From contig JAPWDM010000013.1 in NCBI GenBank assembly GCA_035578155.1, positions 13,169,527 to 13,233,526 on the forward strand: 64,000 bases of DNA. Reading direction: 5' to 3'. Below the pieces are notes generated by a model. That model was not told the origin of the DNA and searched no databases. It saw nothing but the letters and a program-made list of their open reading frames with translations. The position numbers and the translations under genes were made by a program. The stretch's first letter is position 1. Every line of letters begins with the position of its first letter. The stretch is from Brachynemurus nebulosus (Eukaryota; Arthropoda; Insecta; Neuroptera; Myrmeleontidae). Positions 11,791 through 25,284 of this stretch are shown one piece after another.

Positions 11791-12580
11791 TTACACATGA
11801 GAACATTTATAAATATATTAATATTTCATTTTTATAATATTATAAAATTTGCAACACATACATAATAACAAATGATCGTATGGAACACTGTTTGCGCAAG
11901 TACAATTTGCATCTGACGATTTATCGATACTCATATCTCAGTTCTAATCCAAGGAAAATATTCGAGTACCGGTTTCTGACACGTAAAGATAGCTTACATC
12001 GAAAGTAATATTTTGAACTAATTATGTATCCTTTTCTATTTCATTATTTTCGTTTCATGACATTCTTTCGGTCGAAAAATATTCTTCGTACCTATACATA
12101 AAATCCTATTATTTGTCAAAGGGAATGACTAAATTAATTTTTCTTGAAAGGAAAAAGGATACCACGTAAAAGAAGAAGAAGCAGAAGGTGAACGAGTTTT
12201 ATAACCAATCAGAAAATTTGTTTTCATTCATTCATTATTTTGCTTTTATGAGAAAATTTTAAGGATTAATTAACAAAATGTTCTTCCAACGTTTCTATTA
12301 TGTAGTATAAAATTCAATTTATTAATTTTAAAATATGTTTTCGGCAATTTGAGTTCGTATACACAAACGGGAACGGTGTGAGTCTTGGCTGTGAAACTAA
12401 TATCAAAATATCAAATGTAAATGAGTAAAATCACTGGGGTGAAACGTTTTATGGGGGGGGGGAAGCGGTTGGAAAGGAAAACATTTCAGAAAATGAGAAA
12501 ATAAATTGCGAACAAGAATTAGTGTTAAATTAAACTTATACAATGTTTTCTTTGGGCACGGCTTCCAAATAAAAATTTGT

Positions 12581-12638
12581 CAAATGCGTATTGAGCACAC
12601 ATTAAGCCTGGGTTCCTCAACAGTTAGAATTTTTCATA
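12581..12638 (+). repeat. dispersed ~60-bp repeat (CAAGTGCGTGT family)
   Basis: CAAATGCGTATTGAGCACAC, then ATTAAGCCTGGGTTCCTC and AGTTAGAATTTTTCA. Confidence 0.7.
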
Positions 12639-13443
12639 GTTTCTAAGTTTCCTAGATTTAACTAGGCGTTAATCGATTTTTTAAAATTTTTCTAACTCCT
12701 TGCCGTTTATTCAAACCGCATAATTCCATTATTTAAAGTAAAATACACAAATTTCCAATAATTTTCGAAAACATAATTCCAACCATAATTGTCTTCACAA
12801 TCTACGCTTTTAATTAGTAAAGTCCAATTAAATTTAATTGATAACATACACGTCTATTGTGCACTGCTGCTGATTTTTTCACCATCACCATTGTTTACAA
12901 ATTGGATTTTGTGTTACGTAATTTGATTAAATTTTATCAAAAACAATGGTGTAATTATAACGAGATTATTGACTGTAATGTCAGTTACCATTTCAATCGT
13001 ATTGTTTATGATTGGGTAATGCGTGAGTCCGCTTTTGTTATTGTAACAGAGAATTTGTGCGTTTGACATATTATTCATACTCACATAGTTTGTTTGTGGC
13101 GCTCTCTATCTAGTTAAATCCCACCTTTTCTACATACAACATTCTCTACAGAGTTTACTGATTTATTTGTGGATATGTATTGATTGATGTATTGAAAGAA
13201 AAAAATTGGAAAGGTTTACAATATATTGTGTCAGTTAAATAAATGATGTCTTTTATTGGCAGATATTTTTACCGTAATTATGTATGTTTTACAAATAAGT
13301 ACAGTGGAACTCTATGTCCAAAGGAAATAAGATTTAGTTTTGTCCAGAAAAAAAATAAAAATCAAGTCATAAGTTTGAATCTTTATTGATAACATTTTAT
13401 TGATAACAATTGTTACACTTTTTTATTACATTTCTGAATTTAA

Positions 13444-13986
13444 GGGGGACCACTAGTGTGACATTTTGAAAAAATTGGAATTTTTTGCATATTTGGATAG
13501 TCTATACCTTTAAAAATAACATACTAAAATTTCAAGTGCATATCTCAAATAATTTTTGAGTTACAGCCATCTGAAGAGCGGATTCTGATTTTCATTGTTA
13601 ACTTTGAGATATTGAGAAATGTATGAAGGTTGATAGTTCGGGAGTTTCTGGACGTGACTGCCAGTCATATGTTGTGGAGCTGCTAGACCCTGGCACATAT
13701 AAACGGCTCATCTAGTTTTACCATGACCGTTATAGTGAGTACATTGTAAATATAATAATTTTAGTAAAAATTCTCAGTGATTAAAACTAAAAGGTAGGTA
13801 AAGAAAAACTACATACGGAACAACTCACTGAATTTTAAATTTTTTGGCCGAAAAAAATTTTTTCATGAATTTATTATATATCAACGAATATATCCTTAAA
13901 ATATTAAAACATTCCATACAGTAGTTGTCTTTAAAAAAATTCCTAAAAATCATCTTTTTTTCAGGCGGTCACACTAGTGCTCTCCC
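13444..13986. mobile_element. TTAA-flanked MITE
   Basis: TTAA at 13440-13443 and 13987-13990; inverted ends GGGGGACCACTAGTGTGAC and GTCACACTAGTGCTCTCCC. 543 bp, non-coding. Ends differ from the 7026 element. Confidence 0.8.
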
Positions 13987-14448
13987 TTAAATCTGACTTA
14001 AATATCTATCTTTTGTTAACTGAATATCTGACTAATCGTGGTTGTACTATAAAAAAAACTCAAACTCAAAAAAAAAACAACAAAAAACAAAAAGCAAACA
14101 AAAAAAACAACAACATTCAATCAACAAACAATTAATTAAATTCGGACAGGAATTTATTTATTTAAATGTTTTGAACAAATCACATTTAGGGAAATTAGTC
14201 GGAATTAACAATTTGATTAAATTTTTAACGAGTCAACATTCACTTTTTCACTGATTAGAAAAAAAATTATCAGCAATCATGAAAAAAAAAACAAAAAACA
14301 ACGTAGTAGCTCTCCGATGTAGCCTGGCGTAGCTTTCTACATACCCTCTTTCTCCTAATGAGCTGGCTACGTAGTTTATGGATGCTCTTTGTGTATTTAA
14401 TCAGTCTGAAAGGCAATGTTTTAGTGGGCAACTATTTTAACAGATTAA

Positions 14449-15127
14449 TGGCCGATTGCACCAATATTAATTTAATCAGAACTTAATGGCCACTAGTAAA
14501 TCAGAGATTAACTAACCCCGATTTGTCTGTTGCACCATTTAAAATATACCAATGGTTAACTAATGTACGTTAACGATCGATTTTGACTAGCAATGGTGTC
14601 TGATTTGTTTTTATAGGACATGAAATGAGACACAAGAGAACCAAATGCTAGTAAGTTGATAATATCACATGATTAAAAAATTGAAATCCGCATATTTTGA
14701 AATAGGTAGCGCCTACTCGATTTATATAATATTAGAAAATATATAATTTATGTTTACGTAACTTATTTTGAAACTGTGATTTGACGATTGTGAAGATATT
14801 TTTCAATTTAAAAATGGAAAAATGAAATAGATACCAAAATTTTACAGAAAAAGAAAATTTTAATTGAATTTGTACAAAAGTATATTTTAATAGAAGAAAA
14901 AAAATATTAAATATAAATACTATGGAAACTAGCATCAAAATATGGACTAAACGCTGATTAAATATTTAATTGACCAATATCCATCCATTAACTTAACGGA
15001 CGATTTAATCATCAGTTAACAAAAATTAACCTTGGTGCAACAGATGATCAGAGATTTTAACTACAGTTAAGGTTAATCATTGATTAAGGTCTTAACGGTC
15101 GATTAAAAATGTTGGTGCAATCGACCA
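14449..15127. mobile_element. MITE, probably PIF/Harbinger type
   Basis: Ends TGGCCGATTGCACCAA and TTGGTGCAATCGACCA, flanked by TAA on both sides. A 3-bp TWA duplication is typical of PIF/Harbinger. AGTTAA/TTAACT-rich sub-ends; no transposase. Confidence 0.7.
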
Positions 15128-15667
15128 TAATTGTTTATTAGTTCCTACAGATATGAATCAATATTTCACGGAACAAGTCCGGAAAGTAATTACTGATTGA
15201 TTGCAGAAAAATATTCTGTTCCTGATATCTCTGTCAAAAAAATAACGACTTTATTGATAACTAATTAAAAAATATTCTAATATGAACTTATTACAAGTGT
15301 ACTTTAAAAGAAATTATTTTTTTTTAAATTTAGAAATATAATTAATTGAAAATGGTATCAAAAAAATAAATTGCTTGCAGTAATAACCATATCTGATATT
15401 GATATAAGATTATGCTTAAAGCGATTAATTCAATATAATAATTCTTAAAACGATGCTAGGCGCTGCGGTAAAATTTTTTCTGTTTGATTAAAATTAAAAC
15501 AAATATTATTTTAATTTGTTAAAATATATTAAAAAGAACTTAACTAATTATAAGTAATTCTCGTTTCATAAACCCCACGGTTATATACTGAAACGTCGAG
15601 AACTAATAAAAAATACCTAATAAAAAAATATGGTGCAATTTATTTAAACATAATCGACTTTGCGTTT

Positions 15668-15912
15668 ATGAGTACATTATATTCTCTTTTTATGCGGTGG
15701 ATAAGGACGTAAAAAAGTTTCATAAACGACACCTAATTCAAAACGTTTAGAACCTCACAATTTCCCCCTAAATTCAGGCAACCGACAATGCGTTGTCAAG
15801 TATCTCCATACCTACTCACAGTGCCTGTATTTTACATTTGTATAACATTAACAAAAATTAACAAAAAGGAAATTGCGCAAAAAAAGAGTTGCCGCATAAA
15901 AAGAGTCTATAC
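15668..15912. mobile_element. short MITE with TTTTTATGCGG ends
   Basis: Left CTCTTTTTATGCGG and right CCGCATAAAAAGAG are perfect inverted ends about 240 bp apart. Non-coding. Confidence 0.6.
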
Positions 15913-16332
15913 TGTATGTCGAAAAAAAATATTGGGAAAAGTTTCAACGTAATATAAATTTATAAAATATTTTTTCGTCTATTCGTTTGACATCAAGTAT
16001 TGGGCCAAAATATTTAACCTATGACTCTGTAGGTGAAAATTTATTGAATAACAAGGAGAATCGTCCGTTTAAAACGAAATATTACACCAAAATGTATTAT
16101 TTTTATAAACTGATAACAGATGGAGGAAAAATTGAAATGACAGTTGTTATTTTTTTTCAGAAATTATTCAGTAATTTTTTAAGATTACAGGAAGAAGTGT
16201 GACTGAGGCTTAAATTTTAGAGGTGAGATTTGTAATACTGGCTGTAAGATGAGTGCTATTGCCCAAAATGACTTAAAACCATTGAATATAGACTAGTTAA
16301 TTAACACGATATAATGTCCTTTCTATTAATAG

Positions 16333-16662
16333 GTGAAATGACTTCAGGCTACAAGAATTCTGTTTAAAAATAAAGAATTGTTTTTAAACATTTCCCTAGT
16401 GCTTAAAAAGTATCGATATTTATCTGAATTATATGGTAGATCAAGTAGTCGAAAAACGACATTTCATATTACACCAACTAATGTTATTTCAGCAAACGGT
16501 GAAAGGCGTTTCAGGAGACAAGAATTGTTCTTAAAAATAAAGAATTGCTTTTAAACATTTCCCTAGTGCTTAAAAACGTATCGATATTTACCTGAATTAA
16601 TTAAATTCTGAAGTGGTCGGAAACCGACATTTCATATTACATGACCTAATGTTATTTCAATT
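16333..16662. repeat. two tandem ~166-bp repeat units
   Basis: 16333-16498 and 16499-16662 share AAAGAATTG, TTTTAAACATTTCCCTAGTG, GTCGGAAA-like and CGACATTTCATATTAC. A third start (GGCGGCAATAATTGCAGGC) follows. Related single copy at 1748. Confidence 0.75.
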
Positions 16663-16771
16663 AATGGCGGCAATAATTGCAGGCTATATTTTAAAGAGGC
16701 TCCATTTTGCATTTATTGACGTTATATTGTTTGTTATCGATTCCCCGGTATCCACTTATAATACTCACTCC

Positions 16772-16968
16772 CATATCGCGCGTACTCTTTCTCAACCTCA
16801 TATATCAAAAACTGCATGTTTTAGGATACACAAAAAATATCAAAGGGTGTAATTAGCATAAATCTTAAGTTCATAATGATTAAAACACAGATTTAAATAC
16901 GTTGTTTTTGTGTCTCCAAAAATTGGGACTTTTCAGATACGAGGTTGAGAAAGAGTACGCGCGATATG
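16772..16968. mobile_element. short MITE / foldback, 29-bp arms
   Basis: CATATCGCGCGTACTCTTTC at 16772 and its reverse complement ending at 16968; arms near-perfect for about 29 bp. Confidence 0.7.
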
Positions 16969-17378
16969 CGGTTTGAAGAATTTGGAATAAATTACACGTT
17001 ACATATTTAAATAATACAATATTCACTTGTAACAAAATTAATTAATATAATATGTTTTACAATAGAGGAGAGTTTATATTCAGGGGCGTACCACAGGCGC
17101 AAATAAATGGGGTTAAAATAGTGGGAAGTATTTTTAATTTTGTTTGAATTCTCAACCAAAATATGAATACTCTGTCCACTAGAAATTTGGTAACGCTCTT
17201 TTTAACGTTATCTATTAAATTAACTGCTCCATAAATCTAAAATAGAATGACATTGTATTTTCTGTAGGCTCGTAACGAACACCCTATTCGACTGTTTGTC
17301 GAACGAACACGAATATTGGACGAATATTCGTGTCCGTACTTTGTATAATTTTTGTATTCCTCATGAAAAGACCTTTTA

Positions 17379-18228
17379 GCGAATTTCCAGAATGGAATTT
17401 AGCTATTACAGCCACTGTCATGACACGACTTCAGCCGGGGGCTATAGCAGAAATTTGTTTTGAAGTCCCTAATAGGAAGAACGAAATGTCTTACGTTTAT
17501 AAAATTTAGTGCAAATAGTTTAATGATTTCGTTTTAACCAATTACCCAATGATTTAGGAACCGGATATTCAGGACCCCAATAATTAGAGTTGAATTCCAG
17601 AAAAACAATTTATTTTTTCATTAGTCAAATGTACATTTCGGAACATATGTCCCTTCTTCAGTGACCAAAAATTTTAATTAATTATATTCAAGTTCCTTTC
17701 ATTTAAACTTTTGCATATACATTTCTGTATATTTTTGTCCAAATATGCATTTCATAAGAAAATTGTCAAAAATTGATAAAAAGAAAAAACAAGGAACTTT
17801 TTATTAAAAAGTTTTATATATATAATAATTGACTTTAAAGATATTAAACTTAATAATTAAGTCTTAAATAAAATAATATTTTTTTAAAAAATTATATTGT
17901 GAGTACATTGTAATTGTACTGTTGTTTGACAGTAACAAATGCAAATATTGGAAGTCCCAAACCGTTGGACGAGTTCATTAACCAGATACATCCGATGCTC
18001 GAAACATGGTTTCTTTGGCAGTTTTCGTGAAAAAAATGAGTTTTTTGCCAAAATTTTCCCTTATTCAAAAATTTTGGTAAAATTTTTTTACACCATTGGA
18101 AAGAGGAGAAAAAATCACATAAAAAGGGTCTTTAAACTATTATCCTATGTCAACTAGTTTCCAAGAAAAATTAACTTTTATAAACGGATATTCTCTATGT
18201 TATGCAGGATGCTGCGACAGGGGTATTA
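17379..18228 (+). repeat. long dispersed repeat, interrupted by ~430-bp insertion
   Basis: The left part (GCGAATTTCCAGAATGG to about 17490) and right part (from about 17945, GGAAGTCCCAAACCGTTGG, to GATGCTGCGACAGGGGTATT) match 25112-25608. The intervening 17490-17940 is foreign, AT-rich and without recognised ends. Confidence 0.65.
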
Positions 18229-19416
18229 AAAGATACTTCTATTCTTTTTTTGATACAAAATCATTTTTAACACGTTGACTGTTATAATCTATAAAAGCGA
18301 AACGTTCAAATGGTACAATATTTTGATAACTAAACGTGCTGTACTACAGCTTCTATAACCATTAAAGTGCTAAAATATTCTTTTAGTTCTTTTAAATTCA
18401 ATTATGAATAGGAGTAGTTAATGATTTTTAAATTATTTCAAATCTGAACATTTTTAAATTATGTGTACTAAACAGTACGCATATCATGACTATGCAGCTG
18501 CATGTAACTTCTTTGTCTGATGTTTGGGCGGGGTTTTTTAATTTTCTTTGTTTTCAAACCTCCTAAAATTAAAAGTTAAAGTTTACTAATTTAATTTAAT
18601 TTTTATTTTGCCACATAATTTTCGTAACTATGTGATTATATCTTGATTCTGTTATTTTTGTACCCCTACAAATTCACTTTTGGCAATTTTTAAATCTTTT
18701 CTTAAACCTTATGATTTTTGACTACGATTTGTTGTCTGTTGTTTTTGAAAATGACCATTTACACGGTCGAAACTAGTCAAACTTGACTTGCATTTTATTT
18801 TCTCTTTGTTTTTCATGTGGTGATTTTTATCACTTGTAATTTGCGGGTTCGTCGTCATTTCTGAACTTTTTGTTCTTTATATAATTATAATATCACTTCA
18901 TTCAAAAATTCCATTAAATACATTTATTACAGAGCAGCTTGGAGGCATCCATTGTTCAAATTTACTTAACAGTGAGAATAAAGGCATTTGTTACCTTCCT
19001 GTTTGTCCCCGCCTTTTTACATTCACATTTCATCTATCTCTGTCACTTTAATTAATTTCAATTTATATTCAAAGTAATTGGCTAAATATTCATGTGAATT
19101 AGGTAAGAAAAGAGAATACTAATAGAAGAGACTCATTCAAATTAACATTTATTCAACGGTTCTCTGGTCGGAAGAGAAATTGTATTTGTTAAATACCTTT
19201 TTCGGTTGTTGTAAAACTGACCAATTTTCATCAAAGGACACTCTCTCGTGTAGTCGTGTTGGTTACGTAATATTCACATTTGTTTATTTTCACCATTTTG
19301 ATCTTTAATTAGTAACATTTTCATTTTTAATATAAAATATGATTTTTGGCATGTTATACTGTAGCTGGTGCAAATTTGAATCTGGGACAAAATTTAAAAA
19401 AAATATCCTCTTAATT

Positions 19417-20128
19417 AACTTCCCATAGGAAGTTATTGTAATGGGTCCGATTTTACGAATCGCTACTTTTGACATATCTCCACGTTTCAAGGTCACTAGA
19501 ATCCGAATCCATCGTTTTTAGCGTGATGTCTGTGTGTGCGTTCGTTAGTTCGTTCGTTCGTTCGTGAATTTTTTTTCGTCTCGCATGTCTCGAGAACAAA
19601 TGATGATATCAACTCCGGACTAATTTCATTAGATGCGTAATCAAAAAATGAAGACCGGATAAAATTTTTAGCAAATTCGGATTAGCGGTTTGTTTTTTGT
19701 GGTAAAAAAACCGAATTAACTTTATTAAGATAACATAGATTATATGGATTTTTTACCATAATATTATTATATAATGGCCTAAGAACCTTCCTTGATGTTA
19801 AAAACGCAAGTATTTTATTACAAAATTAAAAAAAAAGGAAAAAAACGAAATAAGAAACTTGAAAAAATTAGTTTTTTGCCAAAATATATTTTGTCTGCCA
19901 TATCTTGAGAACAAATGATGTTATCATTTGTTTGATAAGGGTGGAGCCCCCACCCTTATATACAGAAGGCGAAGCCCCCGGTATGGTGCAAGGGGCAAAG
20001 CCTCTATCGGGGGCCTAGGGGAGGAGTCGTCTGAAATGAAATAAGAATTATTTATGTACAGTAGTCTCTAGTCTTTAAGGACACCCAATGGGAAGTTGAC
20101 AGTGTGGGTAGACTTGTCCCCCAAATTT
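19417..20128 (+). repeat. AACTTCCCAT dispersed repeat
   Basis: Starts AACTTCCCATAGGAAGTTAT, contains GTTCGTTCG iterations and a GC-rich AAGCCCCCG section, ends CAATGGGAAGTTGACAGTG then GACTTGTCCCCCAAATTT. Inverted relative at 51261-51793. Confidence 0.7.
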
Positions 20129-20551
20129 CTTACATTGTTATAGCTACTGCTTTTTGTGACCTTAATATATTTTTGGTTCAGAATCGCTGTAACTTTGCTA
20201 CTTTTTGTATAAAACTACTGCAACCTTACTACTTTAGACAGCCCCGAATCTACGATTATTTAGAACCGGGGGCAGAAGCTTGATAGTGGCGCCCCCTCTC
20301 TCTCCAGTGTTTGAGATAAATTCTGAAAGAAACTCATAAGTATATAAATCCTTTACAAAATTCCTATTTTTCCTATTGCAGCAATGGTAAAAATTGAGGG
20401 TTTTGTAAATATTGCTTGTTTGCCTAAAGTACTGATACCCATGATTTTAGATCTCTGCTCTCATTTATAAGGGAGATATGAGGGCTTTCTGTCTGAACGA
20501 TAGAGATTGATTTTGTCCGGCACTATTCCAATGTCAAATTTTTTGTTGCAG

Positions 20552-20836
20552 ATTAAGCAAAAAAATCATCACCGCTCTCCAAAATGAACGAGAAACATTT
20601 GTACAACTACCGGGATCGACTACGTGACACATTCGGATGGTATAATCAGCGATTCAAATGGAACTATCCGATTATATTGAACATACCGGAAAATGAAGGG
20701 TCCACAACATCTCCACCAGCTTCCACATCAGCATCAGCATCCGGTAACGATGTAAACAGTGGTGAGGATATGGATGCAAGTCTGTCGTATGTGGCCGTGC
20801 CAGATCCAACGTTTCATACTGAAAAATATTTATATG
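20552..20836 (+). CDS. synaptotagmin exon 1: 5' UTR end and N-terminal head
   Basis: The acceptor tttttgttgcag ends at 20551, so there is at least one more 5' UTR exon upstream, not identified here. The ATG at 20584 is chosen because an in-frame TAA lies at 20554-20556 within the same exon. The exon encodes residues 1-84 plus the first base of codon 85. It has no signal peptide; it is Tyr/Arg/Trp-rich at first (MNEKHLYNYRDRLRDTFGWY), then Ser/Thr/Pro-rich and acidic. In synaptotagmins the segment before the membrane helix is lumenal or extracellular. The donor gtaagt starts at 20837. Reading through it gives only K and a stop, which supports the splice. Confidence 0.88.
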
Positions 20837-23800
20837 GTAAGTAAATCTCAAAGAATCTATCAAAAAATTGAGATCCTAGTAGATGGTACCAATGTTCCTG
20901 TGTACGAGTAGGTATATATCATAGACATTCCGTGGGCGATTTAAAAACTTTTTTGTCTGGATCTGTCTGGATTGTCTGACCACGAAGGCGCTATGAAGGT
21001 ATTTTGAGATAATATCGTGCAGATTTTGGTGTGTGTGTGTGTTTGTTCCCATTTATCTCCAAAACGCCTTAACCAATTTTGTCGCGGTTTTTTTTTATTT
21101 AAGAGCTGGTAATCCAGGGATGGTTCTTAGCCTGTGCTGGCATGGTAAAATTTAATGTGCTAACTCAACTTCTATCACACTTTTATGCATATATGTTATA
21201 GTTTAATTCTTGTTGTCGTACTCTTTCATTTGCGTACCTGACCCGCAACCTTATGTTGGTTGGGCTGTACGCACTGAGGAACAATATACGTATTCAAACG
21301 TGCTTCGAAAAACTTCGAAGATGCCCGATCTTTTCCGACCTTCGATTCTTTATGATGCATACAAAAATGATTGGCAACAATATATTCTAATACTGAAGAT
21401 AGTGAAGTAACAAAATGATGAATTAAACGGTGACAGTCCGTCCTGTAAGACAGTGTAATGAATACTGCTTGCTGCTTGTAAGACAGTCTAATGAATCAAG
21501 GTGCTTGGTCGCCTTTTACACGTCGATTGTAGTGCTGAGCACGCAGTAAGTTTTCTATGAATTTTCTCTCCGTGCAGTTTTAATGAACATTGGTATAGTT
21601 ATTTCTAGGAAATTTCAGGATAAAAGTACAAAAATTAAAAATTTTAACAAGGCATTTTGGAGGCTGGTAATTGTGAGATGGTTCTTAGCCAGGTTTGATA
21701 AAATTGGTCAAGTGCAAGTCGTACTTGCACAAATAGTGTTCCGTACAAGAAAACTGTTTTCCTTAAACGTGGATTTAATAAAATAAAAATTTTTTAAAAA
21801 CTCACGATAAAAAGCTCTAAAAACTTTCAAATAAAAAAAATTTAAAAACCCACGACGAAATAAAAAGTTACAAATAAAAATTCCTGCAATTCCCATATAT
21901 TCGTCGTGTGTGACATGTCTTGCCGTGTATTTTATAGTTTAATGTCACACACGACGAATGAAAATTAGCTTATTCAAAATTATGTATAATGAAATTTCGA
22001 ATATGGAATTGTAGGAACTTTTATTTGTAACTTTTTGGACTTTAATAAAACTTTTTTGGAAATTATACACATCGTCAGATATTAACATTTTTTTTTCTTT
22101 TACTTTTCGTGTAACAGTTTTTCGTAACCTTTAACAATGAAGTGAAAAATTATTCACAATAAAAAACATATTTATTTTTCTTTTATTAAACATTTTTATT
22201 ATTTATTTTTTTATTGTAACACCAAAGAAAAATATATAAAAAAAATTGTTTATATAAAGTAAGAAATACAACAAAACATGGTTGAATGAATAAGTACATT
22301 CAACTTTGGAAATGTATAGAAAAAAAATTTCAAATATATAAAAGAAAAAAACATATTTTTTTTGCAAATAAATGTCCGTAAACTATTTGTTATTTTTCAG
22401 TAAAAAGAAATATTTCTTCATTGTATTCTTTGTAGAATGAGAATCGTATAAAATATCATCAAACATTTTCCAACAATTTTTCTACTATTTTCCAACACTT
22501 TTCCCGCTTGGAATGTAAACAATGATTACACAAACACTAAAGTTACCAGTGTTATTGGTAATGTTAAAAATGTTCACATATTGTGTTGTAGTACTTGCAT
22601 TAAATTTACTGGATTGGTGTGAACCGACCATTAGAACGTATTACAGGCATTACGACTGTTATGAGAATATGTTATAGAATGAGACAGTTTCTTTATCTTG
22701 TTGCATTTGAGCTTCCTGAATCAGCGTTACTTGCAATATTACGTTATTAGTGACTCTTTTTTGTTTTGTGAGCGGTTTGAGGTTATTTGTAGGATTTCGC
22801 AGTATAACAACAAAATCCTTATAAATTTGCCATGTCTGTCATTGTATCAGGTGATCAGTGTCGGATCTTATACAATTTAATAGACAGTGTTGTTTTTAAA
22901 AAAAATTGTTATTGATTTTTTTAAATTCGTATAGTTCAGAGAATCATATTACCAGCAAATTGAAAGTTAATTTTAACACTAAATAAAAGGAAGAAATATT
23001 TTATCCCGAGAATTGTGAAAAATTCTACCTATTGACTACGAAATCCTAATTTAATGTGTGCTTAAGACGCACTTGGTCAATTTTTATATTTAAAGAGCGG
23101 CTTCATTTGTCAGTCATGATATAGTAATGAATCAGTGATTCTCAAAATGGGGCTCGCATACCCATTTTCTACAAATTTTCTCACACTTTTTAGACATTTC
23201 TACATATTTGGGAGAATTCTTTGAAATTTTTTAGTGCAAAGGAGGCTCGCGGATCATAAAGTTTGAAGACCACTGGTTAAAAAGTGTAGTACACGTTGAT
23301 AAATTAGATAAATTGATATTAATGTGAAAAATTATTATGGTTTAATAAATAATGTGCTTTTTTAATTGCCACTTAAATTATTCCAAGACTGTAAAGATCC
23401 GGTTTGACCAGTACCAATGATTGTTTAAAAATTAAGTAGATATTGGCTTTATACCAAAAAAAAAGTTAATACGTGCCAATGAACAATACGGGCAATGTTC
23501 AGGGCGTCCGTACCAACTGATCGGGTCGGACATTTTTGAGGATCTTTTTAATTCACTTTTCAAAAGTATTCGGACAAGTAAAATCAAAGATATACCTACG
23601 ACGAAAAGCTGTAGCCAGACAATTTTTTAAAATATAAATATTTGTTTCTATTTTTGAAAATTTCAATTTTGGACAGTCATGTAATTATTGGAAAAAATTC
23701 CTCTATCAAAATATAAATAAGAAATAAGCAAATAAATATCTTTTTTTATCTATATGTGTTTCATTCGACACTTTTCTTGATGTTTTTCGATGTTTTCTAA

Positions 23801-25227
23801 CCTTCTCGTAAGATCGACATAATATGTATAGAAATTTGTAAAGAACTTTTTTTATCTAATACCGCTCTCTGTCTCTCTCCTTCTCTCTCCTTTTTTATAC
23901 AAATTTAGAAATTGTGTAGGTGTCGATTGTATACAGGATGTTCCTAATAAAATTTCTAGCATAGGGATCTCATAAATGGTGATAGATACAGTTTTGGTTA
24001 AACTCGATAAGTTATCCAGAAGCTTCGGACACATCGAATACTATTTCTAAACTTTACAAATTCCATGTAGTCTTTAGGAACTATAGTCAGAAAATCCATA
24101 ATTTTTAGTTTCTTTTTCGATCAATAATTTCTTACTGATTAAATATGGATGGAGTTCTGGATTTTTTAGTTATACCATTCAACGCGTAATTTGACAATCT
24201 TATTAAGGACACCCTGTATATACCTATGTATATTTTTCATTCATTAAAAAAGGAAAAGATGTTGTTGCCTTCAGCCATACTTTCAACTTGAGCACTATTT
24301 GAAATTGAAGAAAAAAGAAGCGGGAACACCGATTTTATTTCCTTATTTCTTCGCACGCAAAGAAAGGGGAATTTTTTAAAAAATGTTATTCTTCTTTGTT
24401 CGTTATAATTCTGTGAAAATCACTGATTTAAATAATCAAAAATAAAGTAACCGTGAATACTTACGTCAAATTAATTTTGGGGGCTTCCATCTTTTTTGGA
24501 TGCTTCTATTAAATTTTATTAATGATTGATCACTAATAACAGAATGACACATTTTGATATAGGCAAAAGTGTCAAATGTGGGTAAAATTTGGTATATATG
24601 AATTAATAGCGTAACATAATATAATATTATTAGCATGATATGATATTGTTCGTAATCGGACGGAAAGGGTTCCTTCACTGTTAAATATAGAATTAAATTA
24701 TAGAAGCATTTGTCTGTGTTCATATGATACGTGTAGAAAGGCACTTAATACATATTTATGTGTGTGTCATACCACCAATATGAAGGAAGTATCAGTTGGT
24801 AAAAATGTAGGACCGGACTTTAAAAATTTTTTTATAGTAAGAAAAATTTTGAAAAATAAGAATACTCGTAAAATTTTAGAAATTAAAGATACGAAATTGC
24901 AAAGTATTGCACAGTGGTCTTTAAAATTAATTTATAGTTATTCTAAAGATTATGTAATCATGCTCAGCCTGAACACAAAACTAAAATTTTACTGTGAACT
25001 TCACACAATTTAAAATTTGAAATAAGGTTAAAAACGAAATTGGTCGTAAAATCAACTTCCAGAACAATAAACTTCAATTTCCCAAATTATAGGTACGTAT
25101 ATTTTTACTTTTTAGCGAATTTCCAGAATGAAATTCAGCTATTACAGCCACTGTCATGACGCGACTTGAACCCGGGACCATAGCAGAAATTTGTTTTGAG
25201 GTCCCTAGACACCGAAAATAATATTCA

Positions 25228-25284
<57 letters not shown>

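Larger units (their letters stand above)
1..20551. other. region upstream of first coding exon
   Basis: Contains no protein gene I can support. It is AT-rich DNA with transposon-derived repeats (listed separately) and stretches with nothing recognisable. It may be intergenic, or an intron between an unseen 5' UTR exon and the exon at 20552, because that exon begins with a splice acceptor. Confidence 0.6.

Noticed and set aside
17082..17110. CAGGGGCGTACCACAGGCGC as element end
   Set aside because: Single end only, no partner found.
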